The notes under the pieces are model-generated. The model worked only from the letters and a program-made list of their open reading frames with translations, made no database searches and was not told where the DNA came from. From Methanolobus sp. UBA118 (lineage in GTDB: Archaea; Halobacteriota; Methanosarcinia; Methanosarcinales; Methanosarcinaceae), in contig DACO01000111.1 in assembly GCA_002508635.1 (NCBI GenBank), forward strand, positions 1 through 5,160: a stretch of DNA of 5,160 nt, in the 5' to 3' direction. Shown here piece by piece: positions 1-5,160 of the stretch (positions are counted from its first letter, which is position 1; each line of letters opens with the position of its first letter). The translations under genes and the position numbers were made by a program.

Positions 1-1151
1 ACCCCAAGAACTCCTATGAGCTTTCCGTTCTGGTCATACATGGGACCCTTGATGGTTTCAAGGACCTCCTTATGGCCATCATCGGCAAAGATGATCTCCT
101 CCTCATTCATTGTCGGCCTTCCGGCCTTCATGGCTTCCCTGTCCTTCTGGGTAAAAAAGTCAGCCAGGTCCCGATCCAGAAAATCATAATCGGTTTTACC
201 GACAATCTCTGCTTCCTTTGCTCCGAAGAAACGCTCAAATCTCTCATTACAGGTGAGATATACTCCGTTTATATCCTTCAGCCATACAAGGTCGGGAATA
301 GTGTCCAGTAGAGTGCGGAAGTGTCTTTTGTTCCTGTGAAGTGAATGCTCGGCTATCCTGCGATCGGTAATGTCCTGTCCGATGCTGGTGACATTCAGGA
401 TATGACCATTTTCATTCTTAAAACATATATTATTCCAGATAATGTTTCGTCTTTTTCCATCGATGGTGATGATATCATTCTCATAGTACGATGGAAGTTT
501 CTTTGTTTCAATGCTTTTGAAAAAAACATTGCGGATCATTGGGATGGTATCAGGTGGGAGGAAAGTTTCAAACCAGTCCCTGCTCAGAACTTCATCCCGC
601 TTCCATCCGGTAAGCTCAAGCAGGAAATCGTTACAAAAAAGTATTTTTCCTTCAGGATCAAGGGTAACTCCAACAAGATGTATGTTTTCAATAATTGCAT
701 TGAAGTGATTTTCCAGATTTGTATCAGCATTTGTTTCCCCTGTCTCATTCTCACAAATTTCAGTGTTGCGCAGGATAACCGCTGTAGGATAATTTGCTGA
801 AAGCGGTTCAACCTTTAGTGTAAAGTGATCTGTGCTGTTGTGGTTTCGGCATTTATAGTTTATCTTGAAATCCGGAACATTTCCCAGAATGACATTTTTT
901 ACTCCATCTATAAGCTCAGAGTATGTGTCCGTATTCCTGATGAGTTCCCTGCATAACTTCTTATAATCACTGCCTTCGGTACATTCAGAAGCTTCATAAC
1001 CACATTTTCTACCCAGATCTTTCCAGCTATCATTTGTGTATTTTGTGATCCCTTCCGGGGACAGGACCGCAATGCCGTCTTCCCTGCATTTCAATGAGTC
1101 AGTCCCTGTCTGAATTATAGAAGAAGCCGTTTTTTCCGAGGGTATGTCCAT
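1..1151 (-). CDS. Multi-PAS-domain sensor protein (probable sensor histidine kinase), N-terminal part, cut by window edge
   Basis: The frame is open without a stop from ATG at 1151 to the window edge, giving 383 residues. Three PAS domains are readable. PAS1 (about 24-128) is a variant with W43, a C57-x2-G-x-D-Y63 stretch, C67 and a Y-x-C101 strand, like the PAS type with a YPCH motif. PAS2 (about 146-262) has IIENIHLVGVTLDPEGKILF and ends in a PAC motif, GQDIT (259-263). PAS3 (about 278-383) has LLDTIPDLVWLKDINGVY and is cut at its PAC strand, GKLIGVLGV. No signal peptide or membrane segment is visible, so it is probably cytoplasmic. PAS domains sense ligands, redox state or partner proteins, and in methanogens such arrays usually end in a HisKA/HATPase kinase, which here would lie off the window. 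An in-frame TAA lies just upstream of the start. GGAG at 1157-1154 is unusually close to ATG, so the start is tentative. Sure of PAS, unsure of kinase. Confidence 0.88.
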   Translation of the reverse strand, partial: MDIPSEKTASSIIQTGTDSLKCREDGIAVLSPEGITKYTNDSWKDLGRKCGYEASECTEGSDYKKLCRELIRNTDTYSELIDGVKNVILGNVPDFKINYKCRNHNSTDHFTLKVEPLSANYPTAVILRNTEICENETGETNADTNLENHFNAIIENIHLVGVTLDPEGKILFCNDFLLELTGWKRDEVLSRDWFETFLPPDTIPMIRNVFFKSIETKKLPSYYENDIITIDGKRRNIIWNNICFKNENGHILNVTSIGQDITDRRIAEHSLHRNKRHFRTLLDTIPDLVWLKDINGVYLTCNERFERFFGAKEAEIVGKTDYDFLDRDLADFFTQKDREAMKAGRPTMNEEEIIFADDGHKEVLETIKGPMYDQNGKLIGVLG

Positions 1152-1190
1152 CTCTCCGTTTTATATATGCGGTTTATAACAGATACCCTA

Positions 1191-1199
1191 CTTATATCT
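1191..1199 (-). promoter_or_regulatory. Candidate TATA box for the PAS sensor gene
   Basis: Read on the minus strand this is AGATATAAG, an archaeal TATA-like element centred about 44 bp upstream of ATG 1151. A transcription start some 25 bp downstream (near 1169) would leave a leader of under 20 nt. Other AT-rich boxes nearer the gene (TTATAAA at 1179-1173, TATATAAAA at 1166-1158) would put the start at or inside the ORF, so they fit less well. Assignment is by sequence likeness and distance only. Confidence 0.35.
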
Positions 1200-1216
1200 A
1201 TTGTAGACAGATATAA
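1192..1216. promoter_or_regulatory. Inverted repeat overlapping the sensor-gene promoter, candidate operator
   Basis: Perfect 8-bp arms TTATATCT (1192-1199) and AGATATAA (1209-1216) flank a 9-bp spacer. The left arm coincides with the proposed TATA box of the PAS gene, and the spacer carries one copy of the CTATTGTARAC motif. A dimeric winged-helix protein bound here could block or recruit the basal factors TBP and TFB. The arms are all AT except one C/G pair each, so chance occurrence is possible. Confidence 0.35.
1198..1208. repeat. Shared 11-bp motif, copy 1 (CTATTGTAGAC)
   Basis: This matches 1364-1374 (CTATTGTAAAC) at 10 of 11 positions in the same orientation, 166 bp apart. This copy sits directly upstream of the proposed sensor-gene TATA box, where archaeal activators or competitors of TFB bind. 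It may be a binding site of the neighbouring regulator. No experiment or profile supports that. Confidence 0.3.
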
Positions 1217-1336
1217 TTAAGAAGAGATGTTTGGAACAGTATTAAATTCAGCTTTCAGTGGTAGAATTAAGATGAAGCTACTGTCTCTTCAAGGCTCACT
1301 TTCAATCCTGATCCTCTTTTTAAAATGAACTTAGAC

Positions 1337-1344
1337 TTATATAG
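1337..1344 (+). promoter_or_regulatory. Candidate TATA box for the FilR1-type regulator gene
   Basis: TTATATAG lies about 93 bp upstream of ATG 1434. A start about 25 bp downstream (near 1366) would give a leader of roughly 65-70 nt. It is the best TATA-like match in the 280-bp spacer on this strand. The predicted start point falls on copy 2 of the shared motif, which would suit a repressor site. Confidence 0.4.
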
Positions 1345-1363
1345 TATGCTGCTAAATTTATTA

Positions 1364-1374
1364 CTATTGTAAAC
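1364..1374. repeat. Shared 11-bp motif, copy 2 (CTATTGTAAAC)
   Basis: Second copy of the motif at 1198-1208, with one mismatch. It lies at the predicted transcription start of the regulator gene, 60 bp upstream of its ATG. Copies at both divergent promoters suggest joint or autogenous control, but this is inference from position alone. Confidence 0.3.
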
Positions 1375-1433
1375 CAGTTGTAGTGCTTTTCTGTGTGGGG
1401 ATTTGGGAAAAGCTGCAGTGGAAGGGAAGCTGA

Positions 1434-2219
1434 ATGCGGAAACCATTACTTGATGTACTTTTTATGTCTGAAAAAAGAAAGAATGTCCTGCTAATGCTTA
1501 AGGACGGGCCAAAGGAGACTAAGACACTCCTTTATTCACTGAAAACAACCCGTCAGGCTTTACTTCCTCAGTTACGTATTCTGGGAGACAATAGATTAAT
1601 AGAACATATTGATGACTCCTATCAGCTTACAACAGTGGGCCGGCTTGTGGTTGAAGAGATGAGTACGCTTGTGGATACGGTTGGTATTTTTGATGAGGAT
1701 ATAGCTTACTGGGGTGAACGACAGCTTGATTTCATCCCCTCTGACCTGCTAAAACGTCTTAGAGAACTTGATTCCTGTAAAGTTTTCATACCTGAGATAA
1801 CCGAACTGCATGAGATCAATAAAAAATTCTTTGAGACCAGTAAAAGGTCTCAGCAGGTAACTAAGGTCACTACGTTTCTTTATCCGAATTTTCCAAGGAT
1901 ATATTCCGAATGGATCGAAAGAGACATTAAAATAACTTTGATCATCAGTGAGGAATTGTTTGCAAAGATCAGAAAAGATTATCGGAAAGAATTCCTGCAA
2001 TATTTCAATAGCGGCAAAATAGAACTATTTGTCTATTCCGGTAATCTGAACTTCCTTTCTTTCGGTTTTAATGATCATTGTGCTTATTTCCGGCTTCTCA
2101 GAAAGACCGGGGAATATGACAGCAAAGAACTTTTATGCTGCAGTCCCGGTGCTGTTAAATGGTGCCGTGAACTTTGTGACATCTACAAAGAAAATTCAAA
2201 TCCTGTGGCTGAAATATAA
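1434..2219 (+). CDS. Winged-helix transcriptional regulator with FilR1 (DUF1724) domain
   Basis: This is a complete 261-residue protein. Residues 1-80 form a winged helix-turn-helix typical of the family: LLDVLFMSEKRKNVLLMLKDG, a recognition region about 38-50 (TTRQALLPQLRIL), a wing (LIEHIDDSYQLTTVG) and a trailing helix. A linker with FDEDIAYWGER follows. Residues about 110-255 form the FilR1 domain (PF08350), whose family ending is visible as GEYDSKELL then AVKWCRELCDIY. Such proteins are DNA-binding regulators abundant in methanogens; their ligands are mostly unknown. There is no receiver domain, so phosphorylation by a histidine kinase is not evident. ATG 1434 is chosen over ATG 1464 because the family usually begins about ten residues before MSEKRKN, and because GGAAGGGAAG (1420-1429) precedes it as a ribosome site. 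The gene is divergent from the PAS sensor gene and may control it or itself. The family is clear; the target is not. Confidence 0.93.
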   Translation: MRKPLLDVLFMSEKRKNVLLMLKDGPKETKTLLYSLKTTRQALLPQLRILGDNRLIEHIDDSYQLTTVGRLVVEEMSTLVDTVGIFDEDIAYWGERQLDFIPSDLLKRLRELDSCKVFIPEITELHEINKKFFETSKRSQQVTKVTTFLYPNFPRIYSEWIERDIKITLIISEELFAKIRKDYRKEFLQYFNSGKIELFVYSGNLNFLSFGFNDHCAYFRLLRKTGEYDSKELLCCSPGAVKWCRELCDIYKENSNPVAEI

Positions 2220-2245
2220 ATATCTAGTATTGTGTCTGTCTGCTA

Positions 2246-2253
2246 TTATTTTT
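2246..2253 (+). terminator. T-rich tract downstream of the regulator gene, possible terminator
   Basis: TTATTTTT lies 27 bp after the stop codon of the regulator gene with no stem-loop before it. Archaeal RNA polymerase can end on short U-tracts alone, so this is a plausible but weak termination site. It also lies at the 3' end of the minus-strand ORF described at 2246-2437. Confidence 0.25.
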
Positions 2254-2437
2254 CCACAGTGACCCAGAGAATACTGCCCTTTACTTCCGTATTGTCCTCA
2301 AACTGTAAATTCCACCGTGCAGTTTCTGCCACAGATTTGATATCTTCTCTATCCGCGATCATCCTCATACGCAGCCAGATCATTGTCCGAAGATTCAATA
2401 GACTGGAATATTTTATCAGTTGGACATAAATATTCAT
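2246..2437 (-). pseudogene. Weak 63-codon ORF, possible gene remnant, function unknown
   Basis: The frame encodes 63 residues. Its last 38 or so (ADREDIKSVAETARWNLQF and onward to ILWVTVEK) look like an ordinary protein C-terminus. The first part (YVQLIKYSSLLNLRTMIWLRM) does not. In another minus-strand frame the upstream stretch reads KIFQSIESSDNDLAAYEDDRG before a TAG, which looks more protein-like, so the segment could be a small gene or gene tail broken by a frameshift near 2345-2360. No ribosome site precedes ATG 2437. It lies 50 bp downstream of the peptidase gene on the same strand and could be co-transcribed. I do not recognise the family; it may equally be non-coding. Confidence 0.2.
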
Positions 2438-2451
2438 TTATAAATATTTAT
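2426..2451. repeat. All-AT overlapping inverted and direct repeat in the convergent spacer
   Basis: Arms ATAAATATT (2426-2434) and AATATTTAT (2443-2451) form a 9-bp inverted repeat with an 8-bp spacer. The same 9-mer ATAAATATT also recurs as a direct repeat at 2440-2448, a 14-bp offset. Such a sequence can act as a TATA-like promoter on either strand or as an easily melted site. It contains only A/T in the arms and is probably too weak for a hairpin terminator. Confidence 0.3.
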
Positions 2452-2487
2452 ATAAATGCAGTATTTGATTCATCATGTAGGTGACTT

Positions 2488-3789
2488 TTATATGTATATT
2501 AATTTTTGTATTTCTTCCTTATAAGCGCCTGAAGATGAGCTTATCATAGTTATGAACATCTCTTCATCGACTCCGGTATTTGAGTCTATGAACTTCTCAT
2601 TTGAAGCTCTCATAGCTTCAGGCCCGATCTCTTCATAAAATTTATAGGTTGTGAAGAAGGCTTTTTTATATCCGAAATCAACTTCTTCCTGACTCATTGA
2701 ATCAAGACTTTCAGGAGTGCTCCATTTATTGAGTGGCACTTCATATTCTGTTTTTAAGCTCTCATATTTTTTCAGGAACCTGTTTTTCCTTTTTTCAGCT
2801 CTTTCCGGCGTGGTCTGATTCAGAACAATATACGTATAAAGGTCAGCATATCCCTCATCCATCCAGAGTTGTTCAAAGTTGCAGGCACGAGTCCAGTAAT
2901 GTGCGAGTTCATGAATAAGAATTTCATTACTTGATGTGTGCAGCAGCCAGATACCTTTACTTCCTTCATTGTACCCTCCGTATCCTCCGGTCTCTGTAAT
3001 ATTGGCCTGTGTTATCGTTATGTCATACGAGACAGGATATGGGACACCCCAGCTCTCTTCCATTATCGGGAGATATGTCCTTGTTGTTTCCATCATCTCC
3101 CTTGCCCATTCTTCTTCTCCTTCCCAGTATCTTATCCTGATGGCAACATCCTGTTCCTGCAAACTGACAGTATCTTCGAGGATGTCATATCCGGTTGATC
3201 TGACAGAATTAACCAGGCATGAGCCAGACCATTGCTGCCCTTTCTCGAACCTGTAGATATTGGAATATTTTTTTTCTTCAAGTGCGTAGTCTTCTCTTGT
3301 GAGATATGTATCAAAATCAGATGGGACTTCCAGACTTACGGCTGTATTGTCCCCATATTCGCTCAGGTGGAAAACAGCGGTATTCTTGTTTATTTCCAGG
3401 TCATACTCCAGATAGAAGGTATAGCTTTCTTCATACCACACCTTTCTGTTGAACTCAAATACATAGTAGCCTTCCCCGTCCCTGTGGTAGCTTAAGCTTT
3501 CGTCATCGTCGTATGAGCTGATATTTCCGGCGGTTTCAGGAAGGTAATAGTTATAGTCTGAGTAATAACCTCTCCAGTAACTGGTGCCGGGATTGTTGTT
3601 CACAAAAGTTATCTGTTTTGTAACGTGAACGGTCTCTTTTTCAGGTAGGACCTTATAGTGTGAATTTATTTCAGTTATGGTGTTGTCTTCAGCAGTACTA
3701 CTATTGCTGCCGGCCATTACAAATGGCATGAATGCAAGACTGATGAGTACTAAAATTAAAATGTACTTCCCACTTAGATTCCTGTTCAT
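2488..3789 (-). CDS. Exported M1-like zinc metallopeptidase (gluzincin, HEXXH)
   Basis: This is a predicted secreted or surface peptidase. Numbering here counts from an in-frame GTG at 3798, which gives 436 residues. ATG 3789 (residue 4, 433 residues) is preferred because GTGA at 3798-3795 makes a good ribosome site 5 nt upstream of it. A signal peptide follows: basic start, hydrophobic core about 12-28, likely cleavage after VMA29. Residues about 40-160 form a Tyr- and acid-rich, beta-type domain. The catalytic part has GGYGGYNEG (271-279, like the exopeptidase loop of M1), HELAH (zinc ligands H296 and H300, base E297) and WMDEG with third ligand E315. Y377 in FGYKKAFFTTYKFYEEIG resembles the catalytic Tyr of M1. 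The HEXXH-to-Glu gap is 14 residues against 18 in classical M1, so an MA-like subgroup is possible. Four N-glycosylation sequons (N32, N92, N266, N327) fit a surface location. No C-terminal anchor is visible. The natural substrate is unknown. Confidence 0.87.
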   Translation of the reverse strand: MNRNLSGKYILILVLISLAFMPFVMAGSNSSTAEDNTITEINSHYKVLPEKETVHVTKQITFVNNNPGTSYWRGYYSDYNYYLPETAGNISSYDDDESLSYHRDGEGYYVFEFNRKVWYEESYTFYLEYDLEINKNTAVFHLSEYGDNTAVSLEVPSDFDTYLTREDYALEEKKYSNIYRFEKGQQWSGSCLVNSVRSTGYDILEDTVSLQEQDVAIRIRYWEGEEEWAREMMETTRTYLPIMEESWGVPYPVSYDITITQANITETGGYGGYNEGSKGIWLLHTSSNEILIHELAHYWTRACNFEQLWMDEGYADLYTYIVLNQTTPERAEKRKNRFLKKYESLKTEYEVPLNKWSTPESLDSMSQEEVDFGYKKAFFTTYKFYEEIGPEAMRASNEKFIDSNTGVDEEMFITMISSSSGAYKEEIQKLIYI

Positions 3790-3828
3790 TTCTTTCACAC
3801 ACTTATGAAAGAACGATTTACTGAACAG

Positions 3829-3840
3829 TATTTAATATAT
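3829..3840 (-). promoter_or_regulatory. Candidate TATA box for the metallopeptidase gene
   Basis: On the minus strand this reads ATATATTAAATA. It ends 40 bp before ATG 3789, which predicts transcription starting near 3805-3812 and a leader of about 15-22 nt that still contains the GTGA ribosome site. Position and composition agree with archaeal promoters. Confidence 0.45.
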
Positions 3841-3862
3841 TATGGCAAAATATAATAAAATG

Positions 3863-3952
3863 TGTACATGGATCTGCAGTTTATGTACATAGAATACTTA
3901 ATTATGTATAAAATTATAAATTTCTGTATAAAAATATCCTTGGTATGTTCAT
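3863..3952. repeat. Phased TGTAYAW-like motif, five copies about 21 bp apart
   Basis: TGTACAT (3863), TGTACAT (3884), TGTATAA (3905), TGTATAA (3925) and TGTTCAT (3946) begin at intervals of 21, 21, 20 and 21 bp, two turns of B-DNA. The two TGTACA cores are palindromic. Most copies are preceded by an AT-rich TA- or TC-ending tetranucleotide (TTTA, ATTA, TTTC, GGTA); sequence between copies is AT-rich and not otherwise conserved. The array fills the spacer between the divergent peptidase and ligase genes. It may be a multi-site operator on one DNA face, a decayed tandem repeat, or a coincidence of AT-rich sequence. Confidence 0.45.
3925..3936 (+). promoter_or_regulatory. Candidate TATA box for the PaaK-family ligase gene
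   Basis: TGTATAAAAATA is the strongest TATA-like match on this strand in the spacer. It predicts a start near 3955 and a leader of roughly 85-90 nt. A rival, TTTAAATA at 3999-4006, would give a start near 4029 and a leader of about 14 nt, just including the GGAG ribosome site. The choice cannot be made from sequence. The first box is itself part of the phased 21-bp array. Confidence 0.35.
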
Positions 3953-4030
3953 TTTTTTCTTTATTAATGATGTATCCATTGTTTTTAAGAGTAAATCATT
4001 TAAATAGGAAGTTCTATTCTGGATGCAAGT

Positions 4031-4034
4031 GGAG
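4031..4034 (+). promoter_or_regulatory. Ribosome binding site of the PaaK-family ligase gene
   Basis: GGAG followed by 8 nt before ATG 4043. It complements the archaeal 16S rRNA 3' end and fixes the start, which also fits the usual N-terminus of the family. Confidence 0.65.
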
Positions 4035-4042
4035 ATACTCTC

Positions 4043-5160
4043 ATGAAATACTGGCAGCCAAAGTATGAAACAATGAAAAAAGACGAACTGGCAGCATTAC
4101 AATCAAAACGGTTGAAAAAGACGGCTGCATCAGTTTATAATAACGTCCCTTTTTACAGAGAGAAATTCAAGCAACTTGGAATAAAACCGGGAGATATCAA
4201 ATCCGCCGCGGACATCAGCAAACTCCCCACAACCCGAAAAACGGATCTTCGCGATAATTATCCTTTCGGACTTTTTGCTGTTCCAAGAAAAGATATTGTG
4301 CGGATCCATGCATCTTCTGGTACAAGCGGGAAGGCAACTGTTGTCGGTTATACCAGGCAGGATCTCGAAACATGGTCCGACCTTATGGCCCGCAACCTTA
4401 CAATGGTCGGACTCGGTGAAGAGGATGTTTTCCAGAATGCTGTGAATTACGGTCTGTTCACAGGTGGTCTGGGTTTCCATTATGGTGTCGAGAGAATTGG
4501 CGCTGTGGCTGTTCCAAGCGGTACGGGCAATACTGTACGCCAGCTTGAGATGATGATGGATTTCGGAGTAACGGCGATCCACTGCACTCCCTCATATGCA
4601 CTCTATCTTGCTGAGACTGCGCAGGAGATGGATATCGTTGATAAACTATCCCTTAAAGTGGGATGTTTCGGTGCGGAACCCTGGTCTGCCAACACACGGA
4701 AACAGCTTGAAAACGCTCTCGATCTTAAGGCATACGACTCCTACGGGCTCTCTGAGCTCATGGGTCCTGGTGTGGCTTTTGAATGTGAATGCCAGGATGG
4801 TCTGCACCTGTGGTGTGATCATTTCCTTGTTGAAGTGCTTGATGAAGAAGGAGAGCAGGTTGCAGAAGGTGAGAAGGGAGAACTTGTACTGACATCCCTT
4901 ACAAAGGAAGCGCTGCCGATAATCAGGTATCGTACAGGGGATATTACAAGGCTTCTTGAGAGTGAATGCTCCTGCGGACGTACCACCACACGTATCTCCA
5001 GACTGCTAGGACGTGCGGATGACATGCTGATTGTAAGGGGTATCAACGTATTTCCCTCACAGATTGAGAATGTTATTGCAAGGGTGCCTGAAGTCACGGA
5101 ACATTTCCAGGTCATACTTGACAGGAACCAGAAAATGCTTGACGAGCTGACAGTGAAGGT
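4043..5160 (+). CDS. paaK: Phenylacetate-CoA ligase family protein (PaaK / coenzyme F390 synthetase type), C-terminus beyond window
   Basis: The visible 372 residues are open to the right edge; the family is usually about 430. This is an adenylate-forming ligase (AMP-binding family) that would activate an aryl or other carboxylic acid with ATP and join it to CoA, in the cytoplasm. Motifs in order: phosphate loop SSGTSGK (91-97); NAVNYGLFTGGLGFHYG (132-148), the PaaK signature for the acyl pocket; FGAEPWS (209-215); DSYGLSE (232-238), binding adenine; YRTGD (296-300), with the ribose-binding Asp; and the hinge GRADDMLIVRG (323-333). The C-terminal lid starts here, and its catalytic lysine lies beyond the edge. 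Cysteine pairs C248/C250 and C309/C311 could hold a metal. Coenzyme F390 synthetase of methanogens belongs to the same family, so the substrate may be an aryl acid or coenzyme F420. Family certain; substrate not. In many archaea such genes neighbour ACT-domain and indolepyruvate oxidoreductase genes, not visible here. Confidence 0.93.
   Translation, partial: MKYWQPKYETMKKDELAALQSKRLKKTAASVYNNVPFYREKFKQLGIKPGDIKSAADISKLPTTRKTDLRDNYPFGLFAVPRKDIVRIHASSGTSGKATVVGYTRQDLETWSDLMARNLTMVGLGEEDVFQNAVNYGLFTGGLGFHYGVERIGAVAVPSGTGNTVRQLEMMMDFGVTAIHCTPSYALYLAETAQEMDIVDKLSLKVGCFGAEPWSANTRKQLENALDLKAYDSYGLSELMGPGVAFECECQDGLHLWCDHFLVEVLDEEGEQVAEGEKGELVLTSLTKEALPIIRYRTGDITRLLESECSCGRTTTRISRLLGRADDMLIVRGINVFPSQIENVIARVPEVTEHFQVILDRNQKMLDELTVK

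Noticed and set aside
522..528. Run of seven A (seven T in the gene) inside the PAS gene, possible frameshift or slippage site
   Set aside because: The frame stays open through it and reads NVFFKS, with PAS homology continuing on both sides, so no frameshift is needed. Seven bases is short for phase variation.
345..800. A 151-codon plus-strand open frame within the PAS gene region
   Set aside because: It is antisense to the PAS2/PAS3 coding sequence, has no family resemblance or ribosome site, and the minus-strand reading gives clear PAS motifs.
1139..1189. 7-bp inverted repeat AGGGTAT / ATACCCT around the PAS gene start
   Set aside because: The arms are 37 bp apart with no stem extension; likely chance.
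1434..1466. Alternative regulator start at ATG 1464
   Set aside because: No good ribosome site precedes it, and the family usually has the LLDVLF segment before SEKRKN.
2220..2487. Search for tRNA, small RNA or hairpin terminator in the convergent spacer
   Set aside because: No cloverleaf or GC-rich stem followed by a T-tract was seen on either strand; only AT-only repeats and a weak T-tract.
3862..4068. A 68-codon plus-strand frame with a 7-residue MY-type periodicity, possible leader peptide
   Set aside because: The periodicity is simply the 21-bp DNA phasing read as codons. It starts with GTG without a ribosome site, and it overlaps the ligase start in another frame. The DNA-level repeat is the better reading.
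4130..4582. A 150-codon minus-strand open frame
   Set aside because: It lies wholly antisense to the ligase gene, including its phosphate loop and PaaK signature. Its translation has no recognisable features.
1..5160. CRISPR array, insertion sequence, integrase or toxin-antitoxin genes
   Set aside because: No spaced identical repeats of CRISPR length, terminal inverted repeats, transposase motifs or small paired genes are visible in this window.

Overview
The window looks like part of a methanogenic archaeon's chromosome, most likely a member of the Methanosarcinales (Methanosarcina, Methanolobus or Methanococcoides type). The support is: a regulator of the winged-helix/FilR1 (formerly DUF1724) family, which is essentially confined to methanogens and their relatives; TATA-like boxes instead of bacterial -35/-10 promoters; AT-rich intergenic DNA with moderately AT-rich genes; AGA/AGG arginine codons; and a PAS-repeat signalling protein and a PaaK/F390-synthetase-type ligase of the kinds common there. 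The genus is inference.

Layout: (1) 1-1151, minus strand: the N-terminal 383 residues of a soluble multi-PAS sensor protein, cut by the left edge before any kinase domain. (2) 1152-1433: divergent promoter region with TATA-like boxes on both strands, an 8-bp inverted repeat, and an 11-bp motif (CTATTGTARAC) present once near each promoter. (3) 1434-2219, plus strand: complete winged-helix/FilR1-domain regulator, 261 aa. (4) 2220-2487: convergent spacer with a weak minus-strand ORF that may be a gene remnant and an all-AT repeat. (5) 2488-3789, minus strand: exported zinc metallopeptidase of the M1-like gluzincin type, with HELAH and a downstream WMDEG. (6) 3790-4042: divergent AT-rich promoter region in which a TGTAYAW-like motif recurs about every 21 bp, five times. 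(7) 4043-5160, plus strand: phenylacetate-CoA ligase-like adenylate-forming enzyme (PaaK family), cut by the right edge about 60 residues before its expected end.

How the genes may relate: the PAS protein and the FilR1-type regulator are divergent and share a promoter region, so they could be a sensor/regulator pair or merely co-regulated neighbours. The peptidase and the ligase are likewise divergent over a shared region but have no obvious functional link. Nothing mobile, no CRISPR array, and no tRNA or rRNA gene was seen. The genes belong to known families. The least explained features are the phased 21-bp motif upstream of the ligase and the shared motif between the sensor and regulator genes.
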